This document shows positions 8,063 through 15,959 of a DNA stretch of 32,084 bases, piece by piece. The position numbers and the translations under genes were made by a program. This DNA comes from a virus. How positions within the stretch are numbered: position 1 is the first letter of the stretch; each line of letters begins with the position of its first letter. Where the stretch lies: positions 1 through 32,084 of the IMG/VR virus record IMGVR_UViG_3300025889_000547, one strand, 5' to 3'. The notes under the pieces were generated by a model. That model was not told the DNA's origin, made no database searches, and saw nothing but the letters and a program-made list of their open reading frames with translations.

Positions 8063-8916
8063 TGAACGTCGGAGCCAACAGACAAATCGCCGCGGAGCTT
8101 GGTGCCAGGTACATCGACAATACCTACGGCAAGATCTTCGGCGACTTCTGCTTCATCACGGCGGTGTCTGCTGCGACGCTCACGGTGTCCGGCAGCAACA
8201 TCACGGATGCGACCTCGGTGACGCTGGCCCAGGGACAGACCATCCGTGGACGGTACACTGAGCTCACTGTCAGCAGCGGTGCGATCATCTGCTACAACTC
8301 GAGGGGTGAGTTTACTCGTGGCGCCTACACGACATCGACATTCCCCGCTGACGACACTCTCGACTGGGCTCAGTTTGGTAATGGCATCAGTCCCCCAGTC
8401 CTGATACCAAGCGGAACAAATGCCACATCTACACTTGGGAAAACAATAAATATCACTTCAATACGATCAGAAGGATTCACGACAGGAGACTCATATTTAG
8501 TAAGGCAGAGCTACCTCGACACATCCACTGGGCAATATGTAGACAATACATGGCGTGGCGGAATGGACTCCGACACCGTTTGCATCATGTCATCTGTAAA
8601 CAAACAGATAAATCTAACGTTTCCATCTGACATACGCGGAGTTGGATTTCAAGTTCAACAAAGCACATTTGGAGTGGGATACATAAATGCAAAGCTAAAA
8701 AATTCATCAGGGAATCCAATAAACACTCAGTTCGCATACGGAGATACGCAGGGTCAGGTAAAAATTGGAACTGCAGCATTCGTTGGATTTGAGTCATCCG
8801 TTCAAAACATACGGTCTGTTGAAATTACATGTTCATCAATAAGAGTTCCAGCAACACTTGTTAACACAATAAGGAACTATAATTTTGCGGTCGGAAAAAT
8901 ATACATCAAAACATGA
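8062..8916 (+). CDS. Fibre or spike protein, paralogue B with foreign-looking C-terminus
   Basis: 284 residues. Residues 1-85 (MNVGANRQ ... GQTIRGRYTELTVSSGAII) align along their whole length with the preceding 83-residue protein and likely form the virion-binding module. The remaining 200 residues are a beta-rich domain without recognised family. At about base 8395 the DNA changes abruptly from GC-rich to AT-rich, with ATA, AAA and AAT codons now common. This is what one expects when a conserved anchor has received a new receptor-binding tip by recombination. It overlaps the next gene by four bases (ATGA). Confidence 0.65.
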   Translation: MNVGANRQIAAELGARYIDNTYGKIFGDFCFITAVSAATLTVSGSNITDATSVTLAQGQTIRGRYTELTVSSGAIICYNSRGEFTRGAYTTSTFPADDTLDWAQFGNGISPPVLIPSGTNATSTLGKTINITSIRSEGFTTGDSYLVRQSYLDTSTGQYVDNTWRGGMDSDTVCIMSSVNKQINLTFPSDIRGVGFQVQQSTFGVGYINAKLKNSSGNPINTQFAYGDTQGQVKIGTAAFVGFESSVQNIRSVEITCSSIRVPATLVNTIRNYNFAVGKIYIKT

Positions 8917-9104
8917 GCTATCAGTTGGACCAAAGCTGTGTGTTGGTATTTCCTCAGTCTTTTATCGGCGACACCCCTGATCCGAACGGTGTCATCGAGG
9001 CTGGCATGAGTGCGATCTACACCGCAAACGAGGGCACTCCGAACGAGGTGAACTGGATCAAGACAACTGCTTCAGGAAACACTGGCTGGATCTCGAATCG
9101 ATGA
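8913..9104 (+). CDS. Small hypothetical virion-type protein
   Basis: 63 residues, beginning MSYQLDQSCVLVFPQ. The pattern DPNGVIEAGMSAIYT ... NWIKTTASGNTGW resembles the short Gly/Trp-ending segments at the ends of phage fibre and baseplate proteins, where a trimeric beta structure is formed. I can give no firm role. It starts on the stop of the spike-like gene and ends on the start of the next, so it is part of one translation-coupled run. Base use is GC-rich again, unlike the end of the upstream gene. Confidence 0.6.
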   Translation: MSYQLDQSCVLVFPQSFIGDTPDPNGVIEAGMSAIYTANEGTPNEVNWIKTTASGNTGWISNR

Positions 9105-9295
9105 ACATCGACAGCAACCACAACGCGAACCCCATCGGGATCCTAGCGGCTGCCGGTGCTGTGACGCTCGCCTCTCTCATCCCAACGCTGACCATGTGGT
9201 TCCAATTCGGGACTGCAGTTATCGGCTTCTCTCTCGCGGTCTACGGTGCCGTGCAGACCGTCAAGAAAATCAAAGCTAACAAGTCCAAAGAATGA
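9101..9295 (+). CDS. Small membrane protein, holin candidate
   Basis: 64 residues. A polar start (MNIDSNHNANP) is followed by two hydrophobic stretches, about residues 11-28 and 32-50, and a strongly basic tail (KKIKANKSKE). Such a layout, two membrane spans with a charged cytoplasmic end, is common in class II holins, which open the inner membrane at the end of infection. It is followed by a second holin-like gene and a lipoprotein of the spanin type, so a lysis role is reasonable. It might instead be an antiholin partner of the next gene. Overlaps on both sides are four bases (ATGA). Confidence 0.55.
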   Translation: MNIDSNHNANPIGILAAAGAVTLASLIPTLTMWFQFGTAVIGFSLAVYGAVQTVKKIKANKSKE

Positions 9296-9462
9296 ACGAC
9301 TCTATCAAATCCCTGGTCCGCCACATCCTCTCCGCTGCTGGTGGTTTTCTCGTCGCCAAGGGCCTCGTGTCTGCTGACCAGCTTCCCGAGATTGTCGGTG
9401 CTGTCCTGACTCTCATCGCTGCTGGGTGGGGCATCATGTCCAAGAAGAAGAGCGCCGAATGA
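9292..9462 (+). CDS. Putative holin (Pam3-gp28-like)
   Basis: 56 residues: MNDSIKSLVRHILSAAGGFL, then AKGLVSADQLPEIVGAVLT, a hydrophobic segment LIAAGWGIM and a KKK tail. The order R-H-x-L-x-A-x-G-G, A-K-G-x-(V/I), then a second hydrophobic helix, is the pattern I know from the family named Pam3-gp28 putative phage holins, which are about this length. It would form lesions in the inner membrane to release endolysin or trigger pinholin depolarisation. It starts on the stop of the preceding membrane protein and its stop overlaps the next gene. Confidence 0.7.
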   Translation: MNDSIKSLVRHILSAAGGFLVAKGLVSADQLPEIVGAVLTLIAAGWGIMSKKKSAE

Positions 9463-9632
9463 TCGAGCAGGTCGTCCTGGCACTTCTCAAGTTCATCGAG
9501 TCACTCCTACGCAAGGATACGACGGTTGAAGATGGAAAACGCAATCCGGGCCTTCGCGACAAGCTGCTCGATCGCATTCGCCAGCATGAACAGCGGGTGC
9601 GCGACGCGGGTGATCCTGGTGCCCAGCGGTGA
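9459..9632 (+). CDS. Small protein overlapping the Rz1-like gene
   Basis: 57 residues. The start (MIEQVVLALLKFIESLL) is hydrophobic to amphipathic and could lie on or partly in the membrane; the rest is charged and helical (RNPGLRDKLLDRIRQHEQRV). Its 3' part encodes a different protein in another frame from 9532 on. The arrangement, a small membrane-associated helical protein with an out-of-frame lipoprotein inside it, recalls Rz/Rz1 spanin pairs, but this protein is shorter than most inner-membrane spanins and I do not see a clear full span. It could also be an accessory lysis protein. Confidence 0.5.
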   Translation: MIEQVVLALLKFIESLLRKDTTVEDGKRNPGLRDKLLDRIRQHEQRVRDAGDPGAQR

Positions 9633-9756
9633 TCCTGTTCGACTAGCAGAGCCTGTCCGGGCCAAGGTGTGGGTGATCGACGCAAGTGGGAATCAAATCA
9701 AGTCTGCCAACCGCGTGACGCTCCCAGAGGGGTGGTACGCATTACCCAAGGAATAA
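9532..9756 (+). CDS. Rz1-like lipoprotein (outer-membrane spanin candidate)
   Basis: 74 residues from ATG 9532 (a TTG at 9526 is possible). It has a short N-terminal signal-like segment with one Arg and a hydrophobic core, then S-G-C at residues 21-23, followed by ATRVILVPSGDPVRL, KVWV and LPEGWYAL. The body pattern, CAT-R-x-hydrophobic-VPxGxPVRL ... AKVWV, is one I recognise from many phage lipoproteins next to holins. The lipobox is weak because Asn occupies the -3 position. The first 101 bases overlap the preceding gene in another frame, as in classical spanin pairs. If it is an outer-membrane spanin, the host has an outer membrane. Confidence 0.6.
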   Translation: MENAIRAFATSCSIAFASMNSGCATRVILVPSGDPVRLAEPVRAKVWVIDASGNQIKSANRVTLPEGWYALPKE

Positions 9757-9757
9757 C

Positions 9758-9907
9758 ATGACTCAAATCATCAACGTGTTGCAGCCCGACGGATCGATCC
9801 AGGAGATGTCCTGCGATGTCCAGATCGGAAGCCTGACGTGCGACGACGGATCGACTGTCCAGTGCATTGAGCTGCAGATCCCTCAACCTGAGCCTCCGGC
9901 TGAATGA
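9758..9907 (+). CDS. Small hypothetical protein
   Basis: 49 residues with four Cys-containing or acidic beta-like segments (QEMSCDVQIGSLTCDDGSTV) and a Pro/Glu-rich end (QIPQPEPPAE). It begins two bases after the upstream stop, with CAAGGAA (9748-9754) as ribosome binding site, and its stop overlaps the following ATG. The even spacing and overlap make it a real gene, though I do not recognise the family. Confidence 0.6.
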   Translation: MTQIINVLQPDGSIQEMSCDVQIGSLTCDDGSTVQCIELQIPQPEPPAE

Positions 9908-10149
9908 TCAACTACAAGGGCGAGAAGTTCGGTGGCTACAACAAGCCCAAGCGCACGCCCGGTGGTCCTAAGAAGTCCGCGGTGCTCGCCAAGGAAGGCA
10001 ACCAGGTCAAACTGGTCCGCTTCGGTGATCCCGACATGTCGATCAAGAAGCACATCCCGGAGCGTAGAGCCTCCTTCCGCGCCCGTCATGGCTGCGACAA
10101 CCCGGGCAGCAAACTCTCCGCGAAATACTGGTCCTGCAAAGCCTGGTGA
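9904..10149 (+). CDS. Small basic conserved phage protein
   Basis: 81 residues, rich in Lys and Arg. The order KFGGYNKPKRTPGGPKKS, then VKLVRFGDP, then RRASFRARHGCDNPGS and a Trp-Lys end (SAKYWSCKAW) is a pattern I recall from short hypothetical proteins of cyanophages and other marine phages, found next to neck genes. The function is unknown to me. High positive charge and a compact Cys/Trp-containing end suggest a nucleic-acid-binding or virion-packed protein. It lies three bases upstream of the adaptor gene. Confidence 0.65.
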   Translation: MINYKGEKFGGYNKPKRTPGGPKKSAVLAKEGNQVKLVRFGDPDMSIKKHIPERRASFRARHGCDNPGSKLSAKYWSCKAW

Positions 10150-10152
10150 CAT

Positions 10153-11076
10153 ATGGCCAAGACCGTCTCCTATTCCTACGTGCTGCAAAAAGCCTGCGAG
10201 CTGACTGGTCGCACATACCCACCGACGACTGAGGAGGCATCGTTCTTCCGGACGTTCATCGGGTCTGCGCTTCGTCAGGCATGGGAGGCGTTCGACTGGC
10301 CGGATCAGACCATCGTGCAGCAGGAGTTCTTCGCTCCGACCTATTCCGCGTCGACTGCCTACGCTGTGGGGGACGTGGTCTACTTCCTGGTCGAGGAGAA
10401 GTACTACCAGTGCGTCAACGCCTCCGGAAGCACCGGGAACAGTCCAACAACTGGCGGACCACAGGGGACTCTGAACGCAACATACTGGGCAGAAGCCAAG
10501 CCCAACTACAGCAACACCGATGGAGGAGACTGGTCGGCAAATAGCTCCTACGCGATCGGCGACATCGTTCTGTACCCGGTCACTCAGCAGTACTACCAGT
10601 GCGTCGCGACTCCTTCGATCGGGACGGTGCCGACCAACACTTCGTTCTGGGGCCTGCTCAATCCGTTCTTCCGATACGTGTCCAAGACGACCAACCCGGA
10701 CGGGACAACCCGGACCAACGAGCTCGGTGAGATCTTCGCGGTCTACATGAAGGATCCCAGGGCGGTCTCGATGCAGAGCCGGAACGTTCCGTACGCCTTC
10801 GACAGTGACGGGATGATCGTCCTGGACCAGGTGCCGTACGTCTGGATTGAGGTTCGACTGTTGCCTCCGGTCTACACTGCAGACCCATCCACGATACCGT
10901 ATCGGTTCAGCGAGATCTGTGCGTACCGGGCGGCTGGTCAGATGCTGCGAGTGGATGGCAAGGTCGACTTGGGTAATGAGTTCTTGCAGCTTGGCGAGTC
11001 CGCCCTATCAGACGAGGTAGACAAGGTCGCGAGGCAGGAGATGCAGGTTCGCCAGATCATTGTTCCGACACGCTAA
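10153..11076 (+). CDS. Head-tail adaptor (tail tube A-like) with two carbohydrate-binding-like inserts
   Basis: 307 residues. The helical N-terminus (SYSYVLQKACELTGRT, then a helix with WEAFDWPD) and the helical C-terminus (FSEICAYRAAGQMLRVDGK, then QLGESALSDEVDKVARQE) resemble the adaptor that docks under the portal in podoviruses. Between them are two modules of the CBM5/12 type: residues 64-112 (Y-x-A-S-T-A-Y-x-V-G-D-V-V-Y, YYQC, YW) and residues 127-166 (W-S-A-N-S-S-Y-A-I-G-D-I-V-L-Y, YYQC, FW). These modules usually bind glycans. The next gene starts on its stop and encodes the nozzle-like protein, the normal neighbour. Confidence 0.65.
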   Translation: MAKTVSYSYVLQKACELTGRTYPPTTEEASFFRTFIGSALRQAWEAFDWPDQTIVQQEFFAPTYSASTAYAVGDVVYFLVEEKYYQCVNASGSTGNSPTTGGPQGTLNATYWAEAKPNYSNTDGGDWSANSSYAIGDIVLYPVTQQYYQCVATPSIGTVPTNTSFWGLLNPFFRYVSKTTNPDGTTRTNELGEIFAVYMKDPRAVSMQSRNVPYAFDSDGMIVLDQVPYVWIEVRLLPPVYTADPSTIPYRFSEICAYRAAGQMLRVDGKVDLGNEFLQLGESALSDEVDKVARQEMQVRQIIVPTR

Positions 11077-13823
11077 TGCCAGACATCCAACAACTGGTCG
11101 GTCAGGACGATGGGTTCGTCGGAATGAACTCTCGACTTAACGCTGACTTGTTGCCTCCGGGCTATGTGTCGCTGGCCATCAATCGGCGCTTCGAGGACAA
11201 GAACATCAAGAACCGCTGGGGCGTGGTGCGTCCGAAGTGGGGTGGCCTTTGGGTCAACGGGAGTTTCACTGCGAACGCCACTGCGAACAACTCTGGGATC
11301 GGATCTGCTGTCGGTCTTTCGCAGGTAGAGGTCAACACGATCCTGTCCTGCAACGAGGTCGGGAATCAGCTCGTCTTCAAGAACGGGACCAGGCTGCTGT
11401 CCAAGTCGCTCGACAACACCAACGCGGTGATGAGCACGAGCGCGTATGCGTTCACGAATCCGAACCCGCAGACGTTCAAGTTCTACTCATCGACTACGGC
11501 GATCTCAGACATCGTTGCTCTGCTGAAGTACCGGGACAAGACCACCGGCAAGCAGGCTCTGATCGTCGCATCAAACCAGTCTCGGTCTGACGGTGGCCAG
11601 GGACGAGTCTTCCTGGTCCGCCCGAACCAGAGTCACCTGGAGATACCGCTGAACGGGCACGACTTCTACGACCGGGTCAAACTCATCCAGAGTGGCGATG
11701 CAGTCGTGATGCTGCGTCCCGGACCGGCGAGGTATTACATCAGCGGAATCGACGTAAACGGTACGACGGACACCATAACGCTTAACGTCACGCCGGACCT
11801 GCAGACAGGTGATCGAGTCGTCGTCCAGGCAGTCGGCAGCACTCCAAAGCCTCTGTGGGTCAGTACTACATCGGTCGGCGAAGGGTTCGGGCTATATGTC
11901 AACGTGGTCGGCACTGCGGTAACGCTTCACCTCAACAAGGCGAGTGCTCTGACGGGCGCCAACAAGCTGAACCTGGCAACTGGGCTGACCAGCTCCAACA
12001 GGTACTACATCGAGCTTCAGAACAACACGACGAGCTACGACATCACGCAGGGTCTCGAGAGCTTCCAGAACGACGGTCTTCCACTGATCATGGAGGCCAC
12101 GTACAGCCTCGGGAACGACGTCCAGGCCATTGACGCTGGGTTCAACCGGGTTCCTTCCTCTCGATCGATTGTCTCGGCTGATGCGACTGACGACACGGTG
12201 ACGGTTCCGAACCACAACTTCGTGGCTGGAGATCAGGTCGAGATCCTCAACAGCACCGGGGGAGGAGTGTCGAATGGCATTTATTACGTCTTCCCGATCG
12301 ACTCCAACACGCTTCGGCTGTTCCAGGGTGACACCGAGGAGACCGACTCACTCAACAACGCTGAACGGGCGACCTTCACTGCGACGATCTCGAGTGGGGC
12401 TGTCACCGGGGTCACGATTAACAACCAGGGCGACGGGTACCTGACGGCTCCGACGCTGACATTCTCGAGCGGGACTGCTTCTGCGACTGCGACGATCACG
12501 GATGGCAAGGTGACGCACGTCTCGATCGTAAGTGGCGGGTCTGCGTATGGATCAGCTCCGACGATCACGGCCTCGATGCCGAACACGTTGGTGGACATCA
12601 CCGCGTCGTTCACTGCGACCATCAAGAAGTCGAGTGCTTCCGGTGCCAGCATTCCAGCAGGCCGTGAGGGGCTCTACTTTCAGAACCGACTTCTGATGGT
12701 CTACGGAGCGGACTTCCTAGCAGTCTCTGATGTCCTGGATCCGCTGCACTACCAGCAGGTCACGAACGACTTCAAGCTGAACACCGGCAGCAACGATCGA
12801 GTGGTGGCTATTGCAGCCTTCAATTCGACGACGCTCGTGGTCTTCAAGGAGCGGTCCGTGCTGGCAGTCGAGAACCTGTACGGGGATCTCGGGACTGTCC
12901 GCCTCACTGAGGTCACGCGTGAATTCGGATGCGTTGCGCCAAACTCAGTGGTCAACACGGGCTCCGACCTGATCTTCCTGTCGCAGCGCGGAGTCATCAG
13001 CCTCAAGCAGACGGAATTCGGAATCTCTCAGTCGGTCATCCTGCCGCTCTCAGACAGTGTGCAGAACCTTGTCGACGACATCGATGAGACCAACTGGGAG
13101 AAGAGCTGCGCTGCGTATTTCGACAACAGGTACCTGCTGGCCCATCCGACTGAAGGTGGCGACGGAACCAATGACCGAGTGTTGGTGTACAACTTCCTCA
13201 ATCAGGCGTGGGAAGGCTACTGGAAGGGAGAGCTACTGAACCCGAAGTTCTTCGAGAGGGTTGTGGTGTCCGGTACCGAGCGGCTGGTATTCGCGGACGA
13301 GTCCGGGTTCATCCACAACTTCGACAAGAACTCCCTGGCAGATCGGAATTCCACTGGGACGTCCTATGAGATCGAGACTCGCGTTGAGTTCCGCGGATAC
13401 AATGCCGACGCCGTCGAACACAAACAGTGGACCGACCTGCACCTGGAGCTCAGGAACTGGAACACGCGCTACGATATCACGGTGGACTACGATGGAGTCT
13501 CCGAGAGCAATGACGTGGCCACAGATGTCACGAAGGACCGGACCGTCTACTACAAGTACGGCTACAGCCCCTACAACACGACGAACATCAACGACAACTT
13601 CCTCACGTCATACCGCCAGGACTACTCGACGCTGCCGGTGCTGAGGACTGGAGAGAACGGATTCGTTGCCGGTCTGCATCAGTCGTACACACACAAGGCT
13701 AGGCTCAAGGGACACGCATCTGCTGCTCAACCGATACTGACCACCGACCGAGGATCGCTCATCGTCGCCAACGTCAAGATGGTCGGGATTCCTTTCAGAC
13801 TCTACGGTAAGAACGACGTCTAA
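11076..13823 (+). CDS. Tail nozzle protein (tail tube B-like)
   Basis: 915 residues. Podovirus nozzles form the hexameric tube below the adaptor. The diagnostic stretch is in the third quarter: FKERSVLAVENLYG, then REFGCVAPNSVV, then LIFLSQRGVISL, a beta-propeller-like order that recurs in phage nozzle and stabilisation proteins. The N-terminus (DDGFVGMNSRLNADLLPPGY) also fits. Around residues 431-515 there are two beta repeats of the form V-x-x-V-x-I-x-x-x-G-x-x-Y-x-x-A-P-T that look like an inserted decoration. The C-terminal part is beta-rich and ends in Gly/Arg-containing strands. The gene begins on the adaptor stop (TAATG). Confidence 0.75.
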   Translation: MPDIQQLVGQDDGFVGMNSRLNADLLPPGYVSLAINRRFEDKNIKNRWGVVRPKWGGLWVNGSFTANATANNSGIGSAVGLSQVEVNTILSCNEVGNQLVFKNGTRLLSKSLDNTNAVMSTSAYAFTNPNPQTFKFYSSTTAISDIVALLKYRDKTTGKQALIVASNQSRSDGGQGRVFLVRPNQSHLEIPLNGHDFYDRVKLIQSGDAVVMLRPGPARYYISGIDVNGTTDTITLNVTPDLQTGDRVVVQAVGSTPKPLWVSTTSVGEGFGLYVNVVGTAVTLHLNKASALTGANKLNLATGLTSSNRYYIELQNNTTSYDITQGLESFQNDGLPLIMEATYSLGNDVQAIDAGFNRVPSSRSIVSADATDDTVTVPNHNFVAGDQVEILNSTGGGVSNGIYYVFPIDSNTLRLFQGDTEETDSLNNAERATFTATISSGAVTGVTINNQGDGYLTAPTLTFSSGTASATATITDGKVTHVSIVSGGSAYGSAPTITASMPNTLVDITASFTATIKKSSASGASIPAGREGLYFQNRLLMVYGADFLAVSDVLDPLHYQQVTNDFKLNTGSNDRVVAIAAFNSTTLVVFKERSVLAVENLYGDLGTVRLTEVTREFGCVAPNSVVNTGSDLIFLSQRGVISLKQTEFGISQSVILPLSDSVQNLVDDIDETNWEKSCAAYFDNRYLLAHPTEGGDGTNDRVLVYNFLNQAWEGYWKGELLNPKFFERVVVSGTERLVFADESGFIHNFDKNSLADRNSTGTSYEIETRVEFRGYNADAVEHKQWTDLHLELRNWNTRYDITVDYDGVSESNDVATDVTKDRTVYYKYGYSPYNTTNINDNFLTSYRQDYSTLPVLRTGENGFVAGLHQSYTHKARLKGHASAAQPILTTDRGSLIVANVKMVGIPFRLYGKNDV

Positions 13824-13829
13824 CACACT

Positions 13830-14762
13830 ATGCCACTCTTCGTAACAGTCACACCGGGCACGACCGTCACCAACTCAACGACGATTGACGCCACGACACT
13901 CAATCTGTTGGGCACGCCGTCCATCGACGTGGTTGGCACTGTGGATGGCGGGTCGCTGTCGCTGTCTCCTGGCTCCGTGAACACCAACGAGCTAGCAGCC
14001 AATGCTGTGACCAATGCCAAGATGGCGACCATGGCTGGGAATACGATCAAAGGTAACAACACTGGATCTTCATCAATCCCGCTGGACCTCACCACGACCG
14101 AGGTCAAGAACATGCTGGGGCTGAATCCTGCTGGCGGATTGGAGACCAGTGGATCCAACGTCCAGATTGCCAACAGCGGCGTCACCTACGGCAAAATTCA
14201 GAACGTAGCCGCCACATCACTGATCGGAAACGCAACTGGTTCGGAAGCGGCTCCGACTGCAATTTCGATCGGAACAGGTCTGTCGTTTAATGGGACAACA
14301 CTGAACGCAACCGGAAAGAGGTTCGATGTGTTGCTTGATGGAAGCGCGAATCTCAGTGGTGGTGACAGATACATCTCGCTGTATTTCACCGGAACAGGAA
14401 GGCCAGACTATAGGATTGGTCTGTGGTGCTTCCCGTGTCGCTATGAACAGTCTTACGCGATCTTCAGCACCGACTTCATTCCGACGAATTACGCGGTGGC
14501 TTTCACACTGCCACAACTATACTCACCTGCAGCATTCTCCGGAATGAAACTACAGTGGGCAACAACGCCGACTGGAACATGGTACGATGTTGATTCCGGT
14601 TTCGATATGCGTGGAGCTGCAAATTCTCACTTGAGATCGACGGGTTCCATATCAATCACTGGAACTCCTTCTGTCGTCTATTTCAGGCTTCAGACTGTGA
14701 GCCCAAGTCCAAATCCAGATGCCGTGTTGTACATTGTAGGATTCACACTTTCACTCTGGTGA
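13830..14762 (+). CDS. Second tail fibre protein
   Basis: 310 residues. The first 165 are typical fibre shaft: Thr/Asn/Gly-rich beta repeats with NTNELAANAVTNAKMATM, IKGNNTGSS and SLIGNATGSEAAPTAIS, which are stock motifs of phage fibre stalks. After about residue 165 an aromatic-rich globular domain begins (FDVLLDG ... YRIGLWCFPCRYEQ), likely the receptor-binding tip; its base use is less GC-rich than the shaft. The gene follows the nozzle gene, so this fibre may attach to the nozzle while the first fibre uses another site. The stop overlaps a GTG start. Confidence 0.72.
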   Translation: MPLFVTVTPGTTVTNSTTIDATTLNLLGTPSIDVVGTVDGGSLSLSPGSVNTNELAANAVTNAKMATMAGNTIKGNNTGSSSIPLDLTTTEVKNMLGLNPAGGLETSGSNVQIANSGVTYGKIQNVAATSLIGNATGSEAAPTAISIGTGLSFNGTTLNATGKRFDVLLDGSANLSGGDRYISLYFTGTGRPDYRIGLWCFPCRYEQSYAIFSTDFIPTNYAVAFTLPQLYSPAAFSGMKLQWATTPTGTWYDVDSGFDMRGAANSHLRSTGSISITGTPSVVYFRLQTVSPSPNPDAVLYIVGFTLSLW

Positions 14763-15166
14763 TCCAGCCCATCGCACAGTACCTGCGGAAGAAGCTCTCG
14801 AAAAACTTTGTCAGGTGGACTGACGAGGCCCTCGAGGACTACGTCATGTTCCATGTGGAACACGAGCAGCTCCTGGCAGTCGAGTCGAACGATGGGATCC
14901 AGGCAGTCATCATCGGCTGGCCAACTGAGGAGCGACAGGTCGAGAAGTTCTGCTGGCAGGAGCCCACGAAGCACGGTCGGTTCTGGTACTGGGATCAGGT
15001 CTGCGCGGAGACTCCAGAGGCATTCATGGTCGGCATGTCGCAGGTCTTTTTGCGTCGACCGGAGTCTGTGCAGCTCCCCTCATTCGGCGTACGGCACGGC
15101 AAGATTCGAGACTTCAAACCAGCAATTTTGATCTACAAGAAAGGCAACGAGATCTATGGGCACTGA
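14759..15166 (+). CDS. Hypothetical protein, possibly acyltransferase-fold
   Basis: 135 residues starting at a GTG that overlaps the fibre stop (GTGA). It looks mixed alpha/beta: an N-terminal helix, strands around LLAVESNDGIQAVIIGWP, a Trp/Tyr-rich middle (FCWQEPTKHGRFWYWD), a helix, and the end VRHGKIRDFKPAILIYKKG. I recall similar phage proteins between fibre and internal-protein genes, and the order of elements is reminiscent of GNAT-type folds, but no acetyl-CoA motif is clear. Its 3' end overlaps the next gene by 11 bases in another frame. Confidence 0.55.
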   Translation: MIQPIAQYLRKKLSKNFVRWTDEALEDYVMFHVEHEQLLAVESNDGIQAVIIGWPTEERQVEKFCWQEPTKHGRFWYWDQVCAETPEAFMVGMSQVFLRRPESVQLPSFGVRHGKIRDFKPAILIYKKGNEIYGH

Positions 15167-15959
15167 TGTAGAAGCACCAGCACCTCGCAATTATGGGCAA
15201 GAGACCCGGGAGACACTGCAGGCGCAGATTGACCTGACACCGGCACGCTATGCGGCTGAGGCTGAATACGCGCCACGATTTGCTGCACTGAACGCGCAGA
15301 TTGCACGTCAGCTTGCCCCTGAGATCACCGCGATCTATGGGCAGATGGCGCCGGAGCTGGCTCAGACCGAGGCCAAGGCCCGTGGCATCTCGCGTGCGGC
15401 TGATATCGGCGACATCGAGACGCTGGGTCCCCGTGCCCGAGAAGCGATCCGGGCATCGTCACCGGAGGCTGCGAGGCTTGCGGACACGATGACGCAGCAG
15501 GCTCAGTCTGCACTGTCGGCTGGGTCTAGGCTGACCCCAGAGCAGCAGCGGATGGCCCAACAGCAGACTCGTGCGGCCTATGCTGCTCGAGGACTGGCCG
15601 AGAGTCCCCGGGGTGCCGTTGAGGAAGCGGTGCGGTCGCAGCTCATGGGTGCTGGACTCCAGCAGCAACGCCAGCAGCAGGCCATGGGCGCACTTGCGGC
15701 GGAGCGAGGAGTCTACGGTGACGTCTTCCAGCAGGTCCTTGGACGTCCTTCGCAGGCGTTCGGCATGACTCAAGGTGCCTTTGGTCAGGCTCAGGGCATG
15801 GCTCCGGGAATGTTGTTCAATCCGGAGAGCCAGTACGCCGCGGACATCTATGGTAGCAACGTGCAGCAGCAACTGGCGGCTAGGACGGCTAGTGCGGCCA
15901 ATCAGACGGCTCTCATCGGTGCAGGAATCAGTGCTGCCGGATCAATGGGATCACTATGA
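15156..15959 (+). CDS. Internal virion (ejection) protein, Ala/Gln-rich
   Basis: 267 residues. Very rich in Ala, Gln and Arg, mostly helical, with long coiled-coil stretches in the middle (RMAQQQTRAAYAARGLAES; LQQQRQQQAMGALAAERGV) and a Gly/Ala-rich hydrophobic end (ALIGAGISAAGSMG). This resembles the smaller internal core proteins of podoviruses, which are ejected first and help form a channel through the envelope. It heads the block that contains the two larger internal proteins. The start at 15156 lies inside the preceding gene; the stop overlaps the next ATG. Confidence 0.65.
   Translation: MGTDVEAPAPRNYGQETRETLQAQIDLTPARYAAEAEYAPRFAALNAQIARQLAPEITAIYGQMAPELAQTEAKARGISRAADIGDIETLGPRAREAIRASSPEAARLADTMTQQAQSALSAGSRLTPEQQRMAQQQTRAAYAARGLAESPRGAVEEAVRSQLMGAGLQQQRQQQAMGALAAERGVYGDVFQQVLGRPSQAFGMTQGAFGQAQGMAPGMLFNPESQYAADIYGSNVQQQLAARTASAANQTALIGAGISAAGSMGSL

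Noticed and set aside
4465-8916. Possible diversity-generating retroelement target in the fibre block
   Set aside because: No reverse transcriptase, template repeat or accessory gene is seen in the window, and the repeats in the fibre do not show adenine-specific variation.
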